A stretch of 64,000 nt of DNA from Actinoplanes missouriensis 431. GTDB lineage: Bacteria > Actinomycetota > Actinomycetes > Mycobacteriales > Micromonosporaceae. The position numbers were made by a program, and so were the translations under genes. Below the pieces are notes generated by a model. The model had not been told where the DNA came from, ran no database searches, and saw only the letters and a program-made list of their open reading frames with translations. This document shows positions 31,866 through 40,378 of this stretch, in pieces; the stretch's first letter is position 1; every line of letters begins with the position of its first letter. The stretch covers positions 3,410,001 through 3,474,000 of the forward strand of contig NC_017093.1 in NCBI RefSeq assembly GCF_000284295.1, in the 5' to 3' direction.

Positions 31866-33152
31866 TCAGCGACGCCCGAACTGCTCGGCCAGCACCTCGC
31901 GGGTGACCGTGGCGCCGAGCCGATCGCCCTGCACGGTCGCGCCCCGGTAGTGCACGCCGGCCCAGATCCGTGCCTCCATCAGCTCGGCGCGGGCCGCCCG
32001 GAGACTGCCGAAGTGCCGGGTCGTGCCGGACGCCTCGCTGAAGGCGCTGAACGCCAGGTCGTCGCGGCCGAAGAACGCCCGCAGCGCCGTCATGATCGCG
32101 CTGGTGTAGCAGGCGTGGCCGGAGGGCCATTCCGGCGAGGGCGCGGTGGTGCGCAGCGGCGTCCAGGCCGGGTCGGCGCCGGTGGCGGGGTTGCCGTCGG
32201 TGTCCGCCAGCGGAATTGCGGTCACCGGCCGCCAGAAGCTCCAGTGCCGCTTCTCCCGGTAACAGGAGATCATGGTGTCCACGGTGGCGATGTCGACCAT
32301 GGCGAGCATCCGCGCGGTCTGCAGCGGGCTGAGCCGGTGATCCGCGGAGAGCTCCCGCTTGATGTGCCACTCCACCTGCCGGTAGTCGTCCCACCAGATC
32401 GCCGCGTCGGTCTGGTCCGGGGTTCGGGTCGTGCTGGCGGCCGCGCCGACCGCCTTGACCTCGTTGAGCTGGCGGGCATAGGCGGCGCTGGTCAGCGCGG
32501 GCGGCCCGGTCACGCGGAAGGCGGCGGGGTCGTCGACCACGAACGGCCGCAGAAACGGGAACCAGCCGCCCGCCTGCACATATCCCGGCGGCGTGAGCCG
32601 GTACTGACCGGGTTCGGTCCCGACCGGCCACGTCACGTCGGAGAACGCGCCGTCGCCCTGCCGGTCCGCGATCATCGCGGCTGCCGCCTCGGCGCCGACA
32701 CGGATGCCGCCGCGCTTCGCCCGGCCGTCGTCGATCCCGGCGAGCGCTTCGTCGTACCGCGCACGGAGGGCGTCCGCCTGGGCCGGGAACAGCGATCGGA
32801 GTACGTCGTGAGCGGCCGTGGCGACGGCTGCCGCCGTCGAATATCCCCGTCCCCCGGCGGGGGCCACGAGGTAGGGGCGGTACGGCGTGCCGGCGATCGC
32901 GTTGACCGCGTCGTAGACGGCGCCCTGCACCATGGCGAAGCTGCGCGTGCCCGCCGTGGGCGACTGGCGGCCGACCTCGTAGATGGCGGTCTGCGCGTGG
33001 ATGTTCCAGACGATGACGGGATTGGCGGCGGTCGCGGGCCGCGCGGCGGACGCCACTCCTGCGGACGCCGCGCCGGCGGTGGACGCGGTCACGGCGAGCG
33101 CTGCTGCCAGCGTCGCGGCGGCCAGTGCGCGGAAACGAACACGATGTGCCAT
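31866..33152 (-). CDS. Secreted vanadium-dependent haloperoxidase-like (PAP2) protein
   Basis: 428 aa from ATG 33152, preceded by GGGGGGAA. A Sec-type signal (RFRALAAATLAAALAVTAS) ends near residue 35-45. The PAP2/vanadium haloperoxidase active-site triad of motifs is present: K-x6-RP (KRHWSFWRP), PSGHA, and ARIWAGVHYRGATVQGD with the vanadate-coordinating His. Homologues are vanadium chloro-/bromoperoxidases or acid phosphatases; the VHPO length and spacing favour the former. It would use H2O2 to oxidise halide outside the cell. No neighbouring gene suggests a specific substrate. Confidence 0.85.
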   Translation of the reverse strand: MAHRVRFRALAAATLAAALAVTASTAGAASAGVASAARPATAANPVIVWNIHAQTAIYEVGRQSPTAGTRSFAMVQGAVYDAVNAIAGTPYRPYLVAPAGGRGYSTAAAVATAAHDVLRSLFPAQADALRARYDEALAGIDDGRAKRGGIRVGAEAAAAMIADRQGDGAFSDVTWPVGTEPGQYRLTPPGYVQAGGWFPFLRPFVVDDPAAFRVTGPPALTSAAYARQLNEVKAVGAAASTTRTPDQTDAAIWWDDYRQVEWHIKRELSADHRLSPLQTARMLAMVDIATVDTMISCYREKRHWSFWRPVTAIPLADTDGNPATGADPAWTPLRTTAPSPEWPSGHACYTSAIMTALRAFFGRDDLAFSAFSEASGTTRHFGSLRAARAELMEARIWAGVHYRGATVQGDRLGATVTREVLAEQFGRR

Positions 33153-33241
33153 GGGATTCCCCCCGTGGGCCGGATCGAGTGTCGATCCGAGCATCGAGGT
33201 TCGCCGATGGAAAGGACAGTGTTCTGACGCAAAGCCGCTAC

Positions 33242-33280
33242 CGGCCGGGGCCTCGTCGATCGGCGGCGAGGCCCCGGCCG
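33242..33280. terminator. Hairpin terminator after the secreted lipase gene
   Basis: CGGCCGGGGCCTCG (33242-33255) and CGAGGCCCCGGCCG (33267-33280) form a perfect 14-bp stem with an 11-nt loop, 11 bp past the lipase stop. Confidence 0.75.
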
Positions 33281-33291
33281 CCAGGTCCTCG

Positions 33292-34419
33292 TCAGCCCGC
33301 GAGGTGCTTGCGGGCGAAGGCGATGTTGTTCGGCAGCGCCTGCGCCCACACGTTGTGGCCGGTCGCGTAGTGGCGGTAGGTGACGTTCGCGCCGTGCACC
33401 CGCATCTCGGTGACCTGCAGGTCGGTCAGGAACGGGAAGGCGACCACGTCGAACCGGCCCTGGTTCACCAGCACCGGCGCGTCGAAACCGGAGACCGGCA
33501 GCGCCGTCACGTCCCGCAGCACCGACGGGAACGACCCGGTGTTGAGCGGCTTCTTCAGCATCTGGCCGATCCCGATGCCCTGGGTACGGGTGTTCATGTC
33601 GAAGTAGCAGAGCCGGTGCGCGTCGTCGACGATCGCCCGCCCGGCCGGGGTGAGATAGGCGTTCAGGTCGAAGCTCGGCCGGGCCGTCTCCAGGCCGGCG
33701 AGGATGTAGGAGACGTAGGTGGTGTAGTCCGGCGCCGGCAGCGGCGGGATGTACGGCCCGGCGAGCGGGATGTAACCCTCCACCTTGGTGGCCGGCGCGT
33801 CCGCCATGGCCGCGGCGAGCCGCAGCTCCGGCGCCCGCTCCTTGGCCTTCGCCGCGGTGGCGAGGGTGGCGTGGCCGCCCTGCGAGATGCCGTTCACCAC
33901 GTAACTGCTGGACAGCGCCGGGGTGGTGGCACGCGCCGCGCGCACCGAGTCGATCACCGCGTTGGCCTCGGCGTCGGCGTCCAGGTAGGCGTGCGAGCCC
34001 TCGGTGCCGATGCCGATGTACTCGGTGGCGACGAACGCGAAGCCCGCCTTGATCCACGGGCTGACCACGTTGACGTCCGCCGCGGCCGTCCCGTAGTCGT
34101 CGGTGTAGGCGCAGTCGTCACCGAGCCCGGCCGTGACGTGGGCGTTCGCCAGGATCGGCCAGCCGCCCGCCGGGGCCGTGCCGGTCGGCACGTAGATGGT
34201 GGCGAGCGCCTGCCGCGGCTGGTCCAGCGAGTCCTGCGTCCAGTAGGTGATCGACGTCGCGGTGCTTCCGGGCGCCTCCTTGCCGGGCAGCGGCGTCGAC
34301 GCGATCACCGAGCCGGGCGCGCTGCCCGGTGCGGCGGCCGATGCCGGAGCCGGCAGCCCGAAGGCCAGGAGCGGGCCGATCGCCAGGGGCACGACACGGC
34401 GGAGCTGAAGCATCGACAT
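33292..34419 (-). CDS. Secreted lipase (LIP family, alpha/beta hydrolase)
   Basis: 375 aa from ATG 34419. A signal peptide (LQLRRVVPLAIGPLLAFGLP then APASA) is followed by a secretory-lipase domain: GTAPAGGWPILANAHVT, oxyanion region, nucleophile elbow GISQGGHAT, FDAPVLVNQGRFD carrying the likely acid, and a late His in YATGHNVW. Family members hydrolyse triacylglycerols or other esters outside the cell. A near-perfect iron box covers its promoter 24 bp upstream, which is unusual for a lipase and suggests release of iron-binding esters or an iron-starvation function. Confidence 0.83.
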   Translation of the reverse strand: MSMLQLRRVVPLAIGPLLAFGLPAPASAAAPGSAPGSVIASTPLPGKEAPGSTATSITYWTQDSLDQPRQALATIYVPTGTAPAGGWPILANAHVTAGLGDDCAYTDDYGTAAADVNVVSPWIKAGFAFVATEYIGIGTEGSHAYLDADAEANAVIDSVRAARATTPALSSSYVVNGISQGGHATLATAAKAKERAPELRLAAAMADAPATKVEGYIPLAGPYIPPLPAPDYTTYVSYILAGLETARPSFDLNAYLTPAGRAIVDDAHRLCYFDMNTRTQGIGIGQMLKKPLNTGSFPSVLRDVTALPVSGFDAPVLVNQGRFDVVAFPFLTDLQVTEMRVHGANVTYRHYATGHNVWAQALPNNIAFARKHLAG

Positions 34420-34442
34420 CACTCGTCTCTGTGGAGATCCTG

Positions 34443-34461
34443 TTAGGTTAGGCGAACCTAA
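34443..34461. promoter_or_regulatory. Iron box (IdeR/DmdR1/DtxR operator)
   Basis: TTAGGTTAGGCGAACCTAA matches 18 of 19 positions of the actinobacterial iron-box consensus TTAGGTTAGGCTAACCTAA. It lies 24 bp before the secreted lipase start and 51 bp before the divergent VOC-protein start, so one or both should be repressed when iron is sufficient. Confidence 0.85.
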
Positions 34462-34511
34462 CATGAGCACTGTCCGATTCGTTCAAGACGGTCCACTGCT
34501 TCTTTCGTACC

Positions 34512-34916
34512 GTGATCGTCATGGCACCCACCTTCAACGCGATCGGCCTGGCCACGGCCGATATGGCCGCGTCTCTCTCCTTCTACCGCCGGCTCGGGCT
34601 GACCTTCCCGGACGGCGCGGAGAAGGAGCCGCACGTCGAGGCGACAGTCGCCGGCGGCATCCGTCTCATGTGGGACACGCACGACGCGCTGCGCTCCTTC
34701 GACCCGGACCACAGTCCGGGACCGCCCGGCGGCGGCTGGGCCTTCCTCTGCGCCGATCCGGCCGAGGTGGACGCCTGCCACGACGACCTGGTCGCGGCCG
34801 GTCACCGCTCGGTCAAACAGCCGTGGGACGCCCCGTGGGGGCAGCGTTACGCCCAGATCGCCGACCCGGACGGCAACGTGGTCGACCTCTTCGCCTGGAC
34901 CGGGTCAGCGGACTAG
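34512..34916 (+). CDS. VOC/glyoxalase-fold protein
   Basis: 134 aa. A single vicinal-oxygen-chelate module pair: FNAIGLATADMAASLSFYRRLGL at the start and PWGQRYAQIADPDGNVVDLF at the end, the latter with the conserved Glu position replaced by Asp. Such proteins act as lyases, dioxygenases or bleomycin-type binding proteins; metal ligands are incomplete by eye, so a binding role is possible. GTG 34512 is used; ATG 34521 is an alternative. Its 3' end overlaps the convergent AraC gene by 12 bp. Confidence 0.85.
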   Translation: MIVMAPTFNAIGLATADMAASLSFYRRLGLTFPDGAEKEPHVEATVAGGIRLMWDTHDALRSFDPDHSPGPPGGGWAFLCADPAEVDACHDDLVAAGHRSVKQPWDAPWGQRYAQIADPDGNVVDLFAWTGSAD

Positions 34917-35594
34917 CTCACGCAGCGGCACGCCGGCCATCGCCCGCACCTCACGAGCGAGATGGGCCTGGTCGGCGTAGCCCACGTCGGCGGAGACCGC
35001 GGCGAACGGCCGGCCGGTGCGGGCCAGCGCGACGGCCCGCTGCAACCGGAGGATCCGGTGCAGGGTCTTCGGACCGTACCCGAAAGCGGTGTTGCTCCGG
35101 CGTTGCAACTGCCGGGCGCTGAGGCCGCACCGATCGGCGACCGTGCCCACCGGCACCCCGGCCCGCGCGGCGCCGGCCAGGGCGACCATCACCCGGTCCG
35201 CGTCCTGCCAGCGCCGGCTCGCGGCCGCGGTCAGCGCGCCGATCGGATCGGGCGCCTCGGCGACGGCCCGCACGGCGGCGGCCGGCCACAACGCGTCGAG
35301 CGGCACCCGCTGATCGACCAACTCGGAGCCGGGCACGCCGAGCACGCCCGGCCCGGTGCCGGCGCCGAACCGCAGCGCGGCGAACCGGCTGCCGGGCGGG
35401 GGAAGGGTCACCTGCGCGGTGGTGTCCGGCCCGGCGACGAAGACCGTGCCGTCCTGCCAGATCAGGTCGAGACAGCCGTCCGGCAGGATGCGTTTCGGCC
35501 GCATGCTTGCCGGACCGTCGCGTGGCGTGACACTGCTCCATGCGACGACATGGGGGAGCGAGGACGTCCATTCCCGATACACGCCCTCGACCAT
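34905..35594 (-). CDS. AraC-family regulator
   Basis: 229 aa from ATG 35594. An N-terminal sensor half (RILPDGCLDLIWQDGTVFVAG, typical of the DUF6597-like group) is followed by a C-terminal AraC DNA-binding domain with two HTH motifs: VGTVADRCGLSARQLQRR and FAAVSADVGYADQAHLAREV. The gene is convergent with the VOC gene and divergent from the hypothetical gene at 35675. Target genes are not evident. Confidence 0.88.
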   Translation of the reverse strand: MVEGVYREWTSSLPHVVAWSSVTPRDGPASMRPKRILPDGCLDLIWQDGTVFVAGPDTTAQVTLPPPGSRFAALRFGAGTGPGVLGVPGSELVDQRVPLDALWPAAAVRAVAEAPDPIGALTAAASRRWQDADRVMVALAGAARAGVPVGTVADRCGLSARQLQRRSNTAFGYGPKTLHRILRLQRAVALARTGRPFAAVSADVGYADQAHLAREVRAMAGVPLRELVR

Positions 35595-35674
35595 GCCACG
35601 AGGGTGTGACAAGTCCCGGGCGCGCCGACCGGCAGAGCCTTCGGGCGATGGCGGATGGGCGTTACGGTGGTCGG

Positions 35675-36259
35675 ATGTCAACGAGACTGTCACCCGCGGA
35701 ATGGGTGCGGCGCCGCCGGGCCGACCGCATCGACCGCCGGCTCGAGGTCGCCGGCGCTCGGGCGTTCGGGCGGCTCGGCCGCCTCGGGGAGAGCTGGCAC
35801 ATCGTCGACTGGTCGCAGACCGGGCTGACACGCCGGCACGACGAGAGCGACCCGGTGCGCGCCCGGGCGAGCTTCCTGGCGATCGGGCCTGCCGGGGTCT
35901 ACGCGGTCACCGTCGCCGATCAGGGGCTCTCCCGCGTGCTGATCGTCGGCGACGTGGTGCAGATCAACGGCAGGCGGCTGCCCTACGTCGCCGAGGCCCG
36001 CCGTGCCGCCGGCCGGGCGAACACCGCGCTCTCCGAGGCGGCCGGCGTCAACGTGCCGGTGACCCCGGTCCTCGCGTTCGCCGGTGCCGGCGTGCTGAGC
36101 ACGCACGGCCTGCCCACCACCTGCCTGGTCACCACCGACCGCGACCTGGACAAGCTGCTCACCGCCGGCGGCAGCCGGATCAACCCGGGCACCGCGGCGC
36201 GGCTCGCCCGGATCGCCCGGGAGCGGGCCGGCGCCGACCGGCCGAGCATGGCGGGCTGA
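35675..36259 (+). CDS. Conserved hypothetical protein, NERD/nuclease-like
   Basis: 194 aa from ATG 35675. After a basic N-terminus (STRLSPAEWVRRRRADRIDRR) comes a pattern FLAIGPAGVYAVTVADQG ... GDVVQINGRRLPYVAEARR that recalls the nuclease-related NERD domain of actinobacteria, in which FLLIGPPGVF is followed by a DxK-like catalytic pair. The lysine is not apparent here, so activity is doubtful. No signal peptide. It lies 225 bp before the conservon and probably has its own promoter. Confidence 0.6.
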   Translation: MSTRLSPAEWVRRRRADRIDRRLEVAGARAFGRLGRLGESWHIVDWSQTGLTRRHDESDPVRARASFLAIGPAGVYAVTVADQGLSRVLIVGDVVQINGRRLPYVAEARRAAGRANTALSEAAGVNVPVTPVLAFAGAGVLSTHGLPTTCLVTTDRDLDKLLTAGGSRINPGTAARLARIARERAGADRPSMAG

Positions 36260-36484
36260 CCGCTTCGACCATCCGTTCGTGGGTCGCCCGTTGGAGGGGT
36301 CCACGTTCCGTGCGTCCCCGTCCGACCTGGCGTGCCGCCGACCGTACCCATCGGTGTCCCTCGATCGTGGTGTTGACCCTGGCGATGGTCAGCGTCGATC
36401 GTGTGCGGCGGGCCGGAACGGCCTGTTCCGGCCCGCCACCGTGCGCGAGACGCCGGGGCCGCGAACACACGGAGGGACGTCCGT

Positions 36485-38887
36485 ATGGGGCACAGGAGCG
36501 GTGCGAAGCCCGGACGCGGCGGCACGATCCGCGGTCGCGTCGTCCGCACCCTCGCCCCGCCGCTGGTCGCCATGCTGGTGCTGCTGAGCGTGGTCGCCGC
36601 CGGCGAGATCGCCGGGTACCGCGCGGCGAACGAGACCGAGACCCGCGTCGACGTCGTGCTGGCCCTGCAGAGCCTCGCGCGGGAGCTGCAGACCGAGCGC
36701 GGGGTGACCGCCGGGATGCTCGCCGGCGAGCAGCGCTTCCGGGCCGAGGTCGCCGTCGCCCGGGAACGGGTGGACGCCCGCCGCGCCGAGGTGGAGACGC
36801 TGCTGGCCGGCGGCGGACCCCTCGCCGGCCAGGCGGCCGAGCAGATCGAGCAGCTGGACGACCTGCGGGACGTGCGCGCCGGCGCCGACGCGGGATCGGC
36901 CGCGGACGACGAGACGTTCGACTTCTACACCGAGCTGATCGAGGAGCTCGGCGACATCTTCCTGGACCTGGAGACGGTCGCCGACGACCAGTTGCGCCGG
37001 GGCGCGGAGTCGCTGGAGATGCTCAACCAGGCGACCGAGGCGATCGCCCGGGAACGCGCCGTGCTCAACGTGGCCTTCGCGGCCGGCGAGTTCGAAGCCG
37101 GCGGGTTCGCCGACTTCGTCACCATCCTTTCGGTACGGGACCTCGCGCTCGGCGAGTTCGACGAGTTCGCCAGTGCCGAGGCGGCACGGGCCAAGGACGA
37201 CCTGTTCGCCTCACCGGCTGCGGCCGAGGCACGCGCCATGGAGCAGGTGGCGCTGGAGGCGACCGGCGGCGAGCGCCTGCGGGTCGACGCCGACCGGTGG
37301 TGGACGGTGCAGGCCACCGTTCTGGACGACCTGTCCCGGCTCGCCCAGCGGATCGGCGGCGCGGCCCAGGACCGGGCTCGGGAGCTGCGAGAACGCGCCA
37401 CCGTACGGGTCGGCGCGCTCTCCGCCGTGGTGCTGCTCTGCCTGGCCGGCTCGCTCTATCTCGCGACCGTGGCGACCCGGTCGCTCGCCGAGCCGCTCGC
37501 CGCCCTCTCCGAGGAGGCGCACCGGCTGGCGGGGGACCGGCTGCCGGCCGCGGTCAGCCGCGCGGTCGCCGGCGGGGACGCCACACCACCCGATCCGGTA
37601 CGGGTGCCGCCCGGAGCCAGTGGCGAGGTCCGCCGGGTCGCCGACGCGCTCGACCGGGTGCAGGCCACGGCGTACACCCTGGCGACCGAGCAGGCGGCGC
37701 TGCGGCGCAGCAGCGCCGAGTCACTGGCGAACCTGGGCCGGCGCAACCAGAACCTGCTGCGCCGCCAGCTCGGTTTCATCACCCAGCTGGAACGGGAGGA
37801 GTCCGACCCGGCCGAGCTGGCGAACCTCTTCGAGCTGGACCACCTGGCGACCCGCATGCGGCGTAACGCGGAGAGCCTGCTCGTGCTGGTCGGCGCGGCG
37901 AGCCCGCGGCAGCGGACCCGGCCGGTCGCGCTCGCCGACGTGATCCGCTCCGCGGTCTCCGAAGTGGAGGAGTACCGGCGGGTGGTGCTGCGCCGGATGG
38001 ACGACGCGACGGTGCACGGCCCGGCGGCCAGCGGTCTGGCGCACATGCTCGCCGAGCTGGTGGAGAACGGCCTGACCTTCTCCCCGCCGGACCTGGAGGT
38101 CGAGATCCACGGACGGCGTCTCGACGACGGCTATCTGATCGCGATCTGTGACCAGGGTGTCGGGATGACCGACGCGGACCTGCGCCGGGCCAATGAACGG
38201 CTGCGCGGCGGCGGTGACTTCCTGACCGCGCCGGCCCGATTCCTCGGGCACTACGTGGTGGGGCGGCTCGCCGCCGAGATGAACGTCGACGTGCAGCTCA
38301 CGCCGTCGCCGGTGATCGGGGTGACGGCCCGGGTGGTACTGCCGGCCGGGCTGCTGGCGGATCCGCCGGCGCTGACGCCGGGAGAGCCGGCTGCTCCGGC
38401 CGCTGAGCCCGCGCCGCAGCCGGCGCTGGTGAGTCCTCTGCGGGTGCGGCCGCACGCTGATGAGGTCGACTACGTGGTGCTGCCGACGGTTGCTCCGGCG
38501 GTTTTCTCCCCGCCGTCAGTCTCCCCGCCGTCAGTCTCCCCGCCGTCAGTCTCCCCGCCGTCAGTCTCCCCGCCGCCAGTCTCGTCGCCGCCAGTCCCGT
38601 CGGCGCCCGTCTCGTCGGAGCCAGTCCCGTCGGCGACCGTGGAGACCCCGATCATTCCCGCCCCGCGCACCGCGATGGACCACCACGCGCTGCACCGCGA
38701 CGAACCACCACGTACCCCCAACGGCCTGCGCAAACGCATCCCGCGGGCACGGCCGCCGGTCACCCCCGGTCCCGCGCCGGCCGCCGCGGGCGAGACCCCG
38801 GCGCTGATCACCGACTCACCCCACGCGGTACGGGATCGGCTCACCGCCCTGCGTGACGGCATCCACCGTGGTTCCCGCCGCCCCTGA
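36485..38887 (+). CDS. cvnA: Conservon sensor histidine kinase-like protein CvnA
   Basis: 800 aa from ATG 36485 with GGAGGG in front. A membrane span at ~22-42 opens an extracellular NIT (nitrate/sulfonate-sensing) helical domain (~50-300, with AREL-QTERGVTAGML), and a second span is at ~305-330. A HAMP-like linker and a dimerisation helix with NLGRRNQNLLRRQLGFITQLE follow, then a HATPase_c domain (LAELVENGLTFSPP, CDQGVGMTDADL, GHYVVGRLAAEM). The tail is a Pro/Ser-rich disordered region containing tandem SPPSV repeats. The His phosphorylation site is weak, as usual in this family. CvnA proteins form a membrane complex with CvnB-D that resembles eukaryotic G-protein-coupled signalling. Confidence 0.92.
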   Translation: MGHRSGAKPGRGGTIRGRVVRTLAPPLVAMLVLLSVVAAGEIAGYRAANETETRVDVVLALQSLARELQTERGVTAGMLAGEQRFRAEVAVARERVDARRAEVETLLAGGGPLAGQAAEQIEQLDDLRDVRAGADAGSAADDETFDFYTELIEELGDIFLDLETVADDQLRRGAESLEMLNQATEAIARERAVLNVAFAAGEFEAGGFADFVTILSVRDLALGEFDEFASAEAARAKDDLFASPAAAEARAMEQVALEATGGERLRVDADRWWTVQATVLDDLSRLAQRIGGAAQDRARELRERATVRVGALSAVVLLCLAGSLYLATVATRSLAEPLAALSEEAHRLAGDRLPAAVSRAVAGGDATPPDPVRVPPGASGEVRRVADALDRVQATAYTLATEQAALRRSSAESLANLGRRNQNLLRRQLGFITQLEREESDPAELANLFELDHLATRMRRNAESLLVLVGAASPRQRTRPVALADVIRSAVSEVEEYRRVVLRRMDDATVHGPAASGLAHMLAELVENGLTFSPPDLEVEIHGRRLDDGYLIAICDQGVGMTDADLRRANERLRGGGDFLTAPARFLGHYVVGRLAAEMNVDVQLTPSPVIGVTARVVLPAGLLADPPALTPGEPAAPAAEPAPQPALVSPLRVRPHADEVDYVVLPTVAPAVFSPPSVSPPSVSPPSVSPPSVSPPPVSSPPVPSAPVSSEPVPSATVETPIIPAPRTAMDHHALHRDEPPRTPNGLRKRIPRARPPVTPGPAPAAAGETPALITDSPHAVRDRLTALRDGIHRGSRRP
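38506..38595 (+). repeat. 15-bp tandem repeats in cvnA coding SPPSV
   Basis: CTCCCCGCCGTCAGT is repeated exactly four times (38506-38565), followed by two degenerate copies to 38595. It encodes the proline/serine-rich disordered tail of CvnA and is likely to vary in copy number between strains. Confidence 0.92.
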
Positions 38888-38940
38888 CCCGTTCCCGCCG
38901 CCCGACCTGCTCCGGCCGCCCGACCCCGAGGAGTACCCGC

Positions 38941-39369
38941 ATGAGCGTGGACGCGCCCGCCGCCGACCGGCACCAGTTCAACTGGATGCTGGGCAACTTC
39001 GTGCACCAGACGGACGGAGTCCGCGACGCCGTGGCCGTGTCGTCGGACGGCCTGCTGATCGCCGGCTCGGACGGCCTGACCCGGTCCGACGCCGACCAGC
39101 TGGCCGCGATCGTGTCCAGCATGGCGAGCCTGGCGCGGACCGCGTCCCGCCGGTACGACTTCGACGGCCTCAAACTCGTCATGATCGAGATGCGCCGGGG
39201 ATTCCTGGTGATCTCGGTGATCCCGGGCGGCAGCTGCCTCGGCGTGGTGGCCGGCGGCGACAGCGATCTCGGCCTGATCGGTTACGAGATCTCCCTGCTG
39301 GCCGAGCGTTTCGGTGACCTGCTCACTCCCGCGCTGATCGCCGAGTCCCGGCAGTACCTGCCTCGGTGA
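38941..39369 (+). CDS. cvnB: Roadblock/LC7 protein CvnB
   Basis: 142 aa. Roadblock/LC7 fold: FNWMLGNFVHQTDGVRDAVAVSSDGLLIAGSDGL and MIEMRRGFLVISVIPGGSCLGV. In conservons and in MglB this domain binds the small GTPase (here CvnD) and may act as its regulator. GAGGAG sits 8 nt before the ATG. Second gene of the operon; its stop overlaps the cvnC GTG. Confidence 0.93.
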   Translation: MSVDAPAADRHQFNWMLGNFVHQTDGVRDAVAVSSDGLLIAGSDGLTRSDADQLAAIVSSMASLARTASRRYDFDGLKLVMIEMRRGFLVISVIPGGSCLGVVAGGDSDLGLIGYEISLLAERFGDLLTPALIAESRQYLPR

Positions 39370-39725
39370 GGCCGACCGCGATGAACCGGCCGAGGGACGC
39401 CGAGGAGCCTCTCGTGCGTCCGTTCATGCTCACCGGCGGGCGGACCCAACCCATGCACGACGGGGTACGGGTGGAGACCCAGCTGCACGCCGCCCCCGCA
39501 GCCCTGTCCGCGCCGCTGCGGTTCGAGGCGCGGCGCATCGTCGAGCTCTGTCAGCTTCCCCGGTCGGTCGCGGACCTGTCGGTGGCGCTCGGTGTGCCGC
39601 TCGGCGTGGTCCGGGTGATCGTGGCGGACCTGATCACCGAGGGGTTCCTGGTGGTCGGCGAGGCGCCGGGGGAGCTCTCCACCGCGTTGATCGAGAGGAT
39701 CAGGGATCGTGTTCGGGCGCTCTGA
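39366..39725 (+). CDS. cvnC: DUF742 protein CvnC
   Basis: 119 aa from GTG 39366, overlapping the cvnB stop; ATG 39381 is an alternative. DUF742 hallmarks: VRPFMLTGGRTQP and a winged-helix-like IVELCQLPRSVADLSVALGVPLGVVRVIVADLI. Cytoplasmic component of the Cvn complex, precise role unknown. It overlaps cvnD by 17 bp. Confidence 0.92.
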   Translation: MRPTAMNRPRDAEEPLVRPFMLTGGRTQPMHDGVRVETQLHAAPAALSAPLRFEARRIVELCQLPRSVADLSVALGVPLGVVRVIVADLITEGFLVVGEAPGELSTALIERIRDRVRAL

Positions 39726-40299
39726 CACCGTGCCGGCGCTGACGCCGGTAGCCGTCAAGATTGTCATCAGCGGCGGCTTCGGCGTCGGCAAGACGACGTT
39801 CGTCAGCGCCGTCTCGGAGATCGAGCCGCTGGTCACCGAGGCGGAGATGACCGAGCGGTCGATCGGGGTGGACGACACGTCGGCGGTGGCCGGGAAGACC
39901 ACCACCACGGTGGCCCTGGACTTCGGCCGGATCACGCTGGACGACGCGCTGCTGCTCTATCTGTTCGGCACGCCGGGACAGGACCGGTTCGCGTTCCTCT
40001 GGGACGACCTGGTGACCGGGGCGCTCGGCGCCGTCGTGCTGGTGGACACCCGCCGGATCGAGGACTGTTTCCCGGCGATCGACTACTTCGAGGAGCACGA
40101 CATCCCGTTCGTCGTCGGCGTCAACGCGTTCGACGGCGCCCGGCGGTTCGATCTGGCCGAGGTCCGGGAGGCGGTCGGGGTACCGGACGGCATCACGCTG
40201 CTGGAGTGCGACGCCCGCCGCCGCGAGTCGGTGAAGGCAGTCCTGGTGGCGCTCACCGAGCGGGTGCTGACCCGGCGCCTGGAACGCGCCGGGGTGTGA
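39709..40299 (+). CDS. cvnD: Small GTPase CvnD
   Basis: 196 aa from GTG 39709. Ras/MglA-like P-loop GTPase: Walker A GGFGVGKTTFVSAVSE, switch region with TTTVALDFGRI, and YLFGTPGQDRF as the G3 motif. The usual NKxD is VNAFD, as in other CvnD proteins. Last gene of cvnABCD; no P450 (cvnE) follows, as seen in some conservons. In Streptomyces such operons affect aerial growth and antibiotic production. Confidence 0.94.
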   Translation: MFGRSDTVPALTPVAVKIVISGGFGVGKTTFVSAVSEIEPLVTEAEMTERSIGVDDTSAVAGKTTTTVALDFGRITLDDALLLYLFGTPGQDRFAFLWDDLVTGALGAVVLVDTRRIEDCFPAIDYFEEHDIPFVVGVNAFDGARRFDLAEVREAVGVPDGITLLECDARRRESVKAVLVALTERVLTRRLERAGV

Positions 40300-40315
40300 G
40301 CCGGCCTTTCGCCGG

Positions 40316-40378
40316 CCGGCCCTTTTGTCAACCGGCCCTTTTGTCAACCGGCCCTTTTGTCAGCCGGGCCTTTGTCAG
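40316..40378. repeat. Four ~16-bp tandem repeats in convergent intergenic region
   Basis: CCGGCCCTTTTGTCAA is repeated at 40316-40331 and 40332-40347, once more with a final G (40348-40363), and as a 15-bp decayed copy to 40378. The block begins inside a GCCGGC-CTTTC-GCCGGC hairpin just after the cvnD stop, and each unit supplies a GGCC-then-TTTT tract. It may act as a multiplied terminator for cvnD. It also overlaps the stop of the VCBS gene at 40375. Confidence 0.85.

Noticed and set aside
38506..38595. CRISPR-like array
   Set aside because: 15-bp units without spacers coding the proline-rich CvnA tail.
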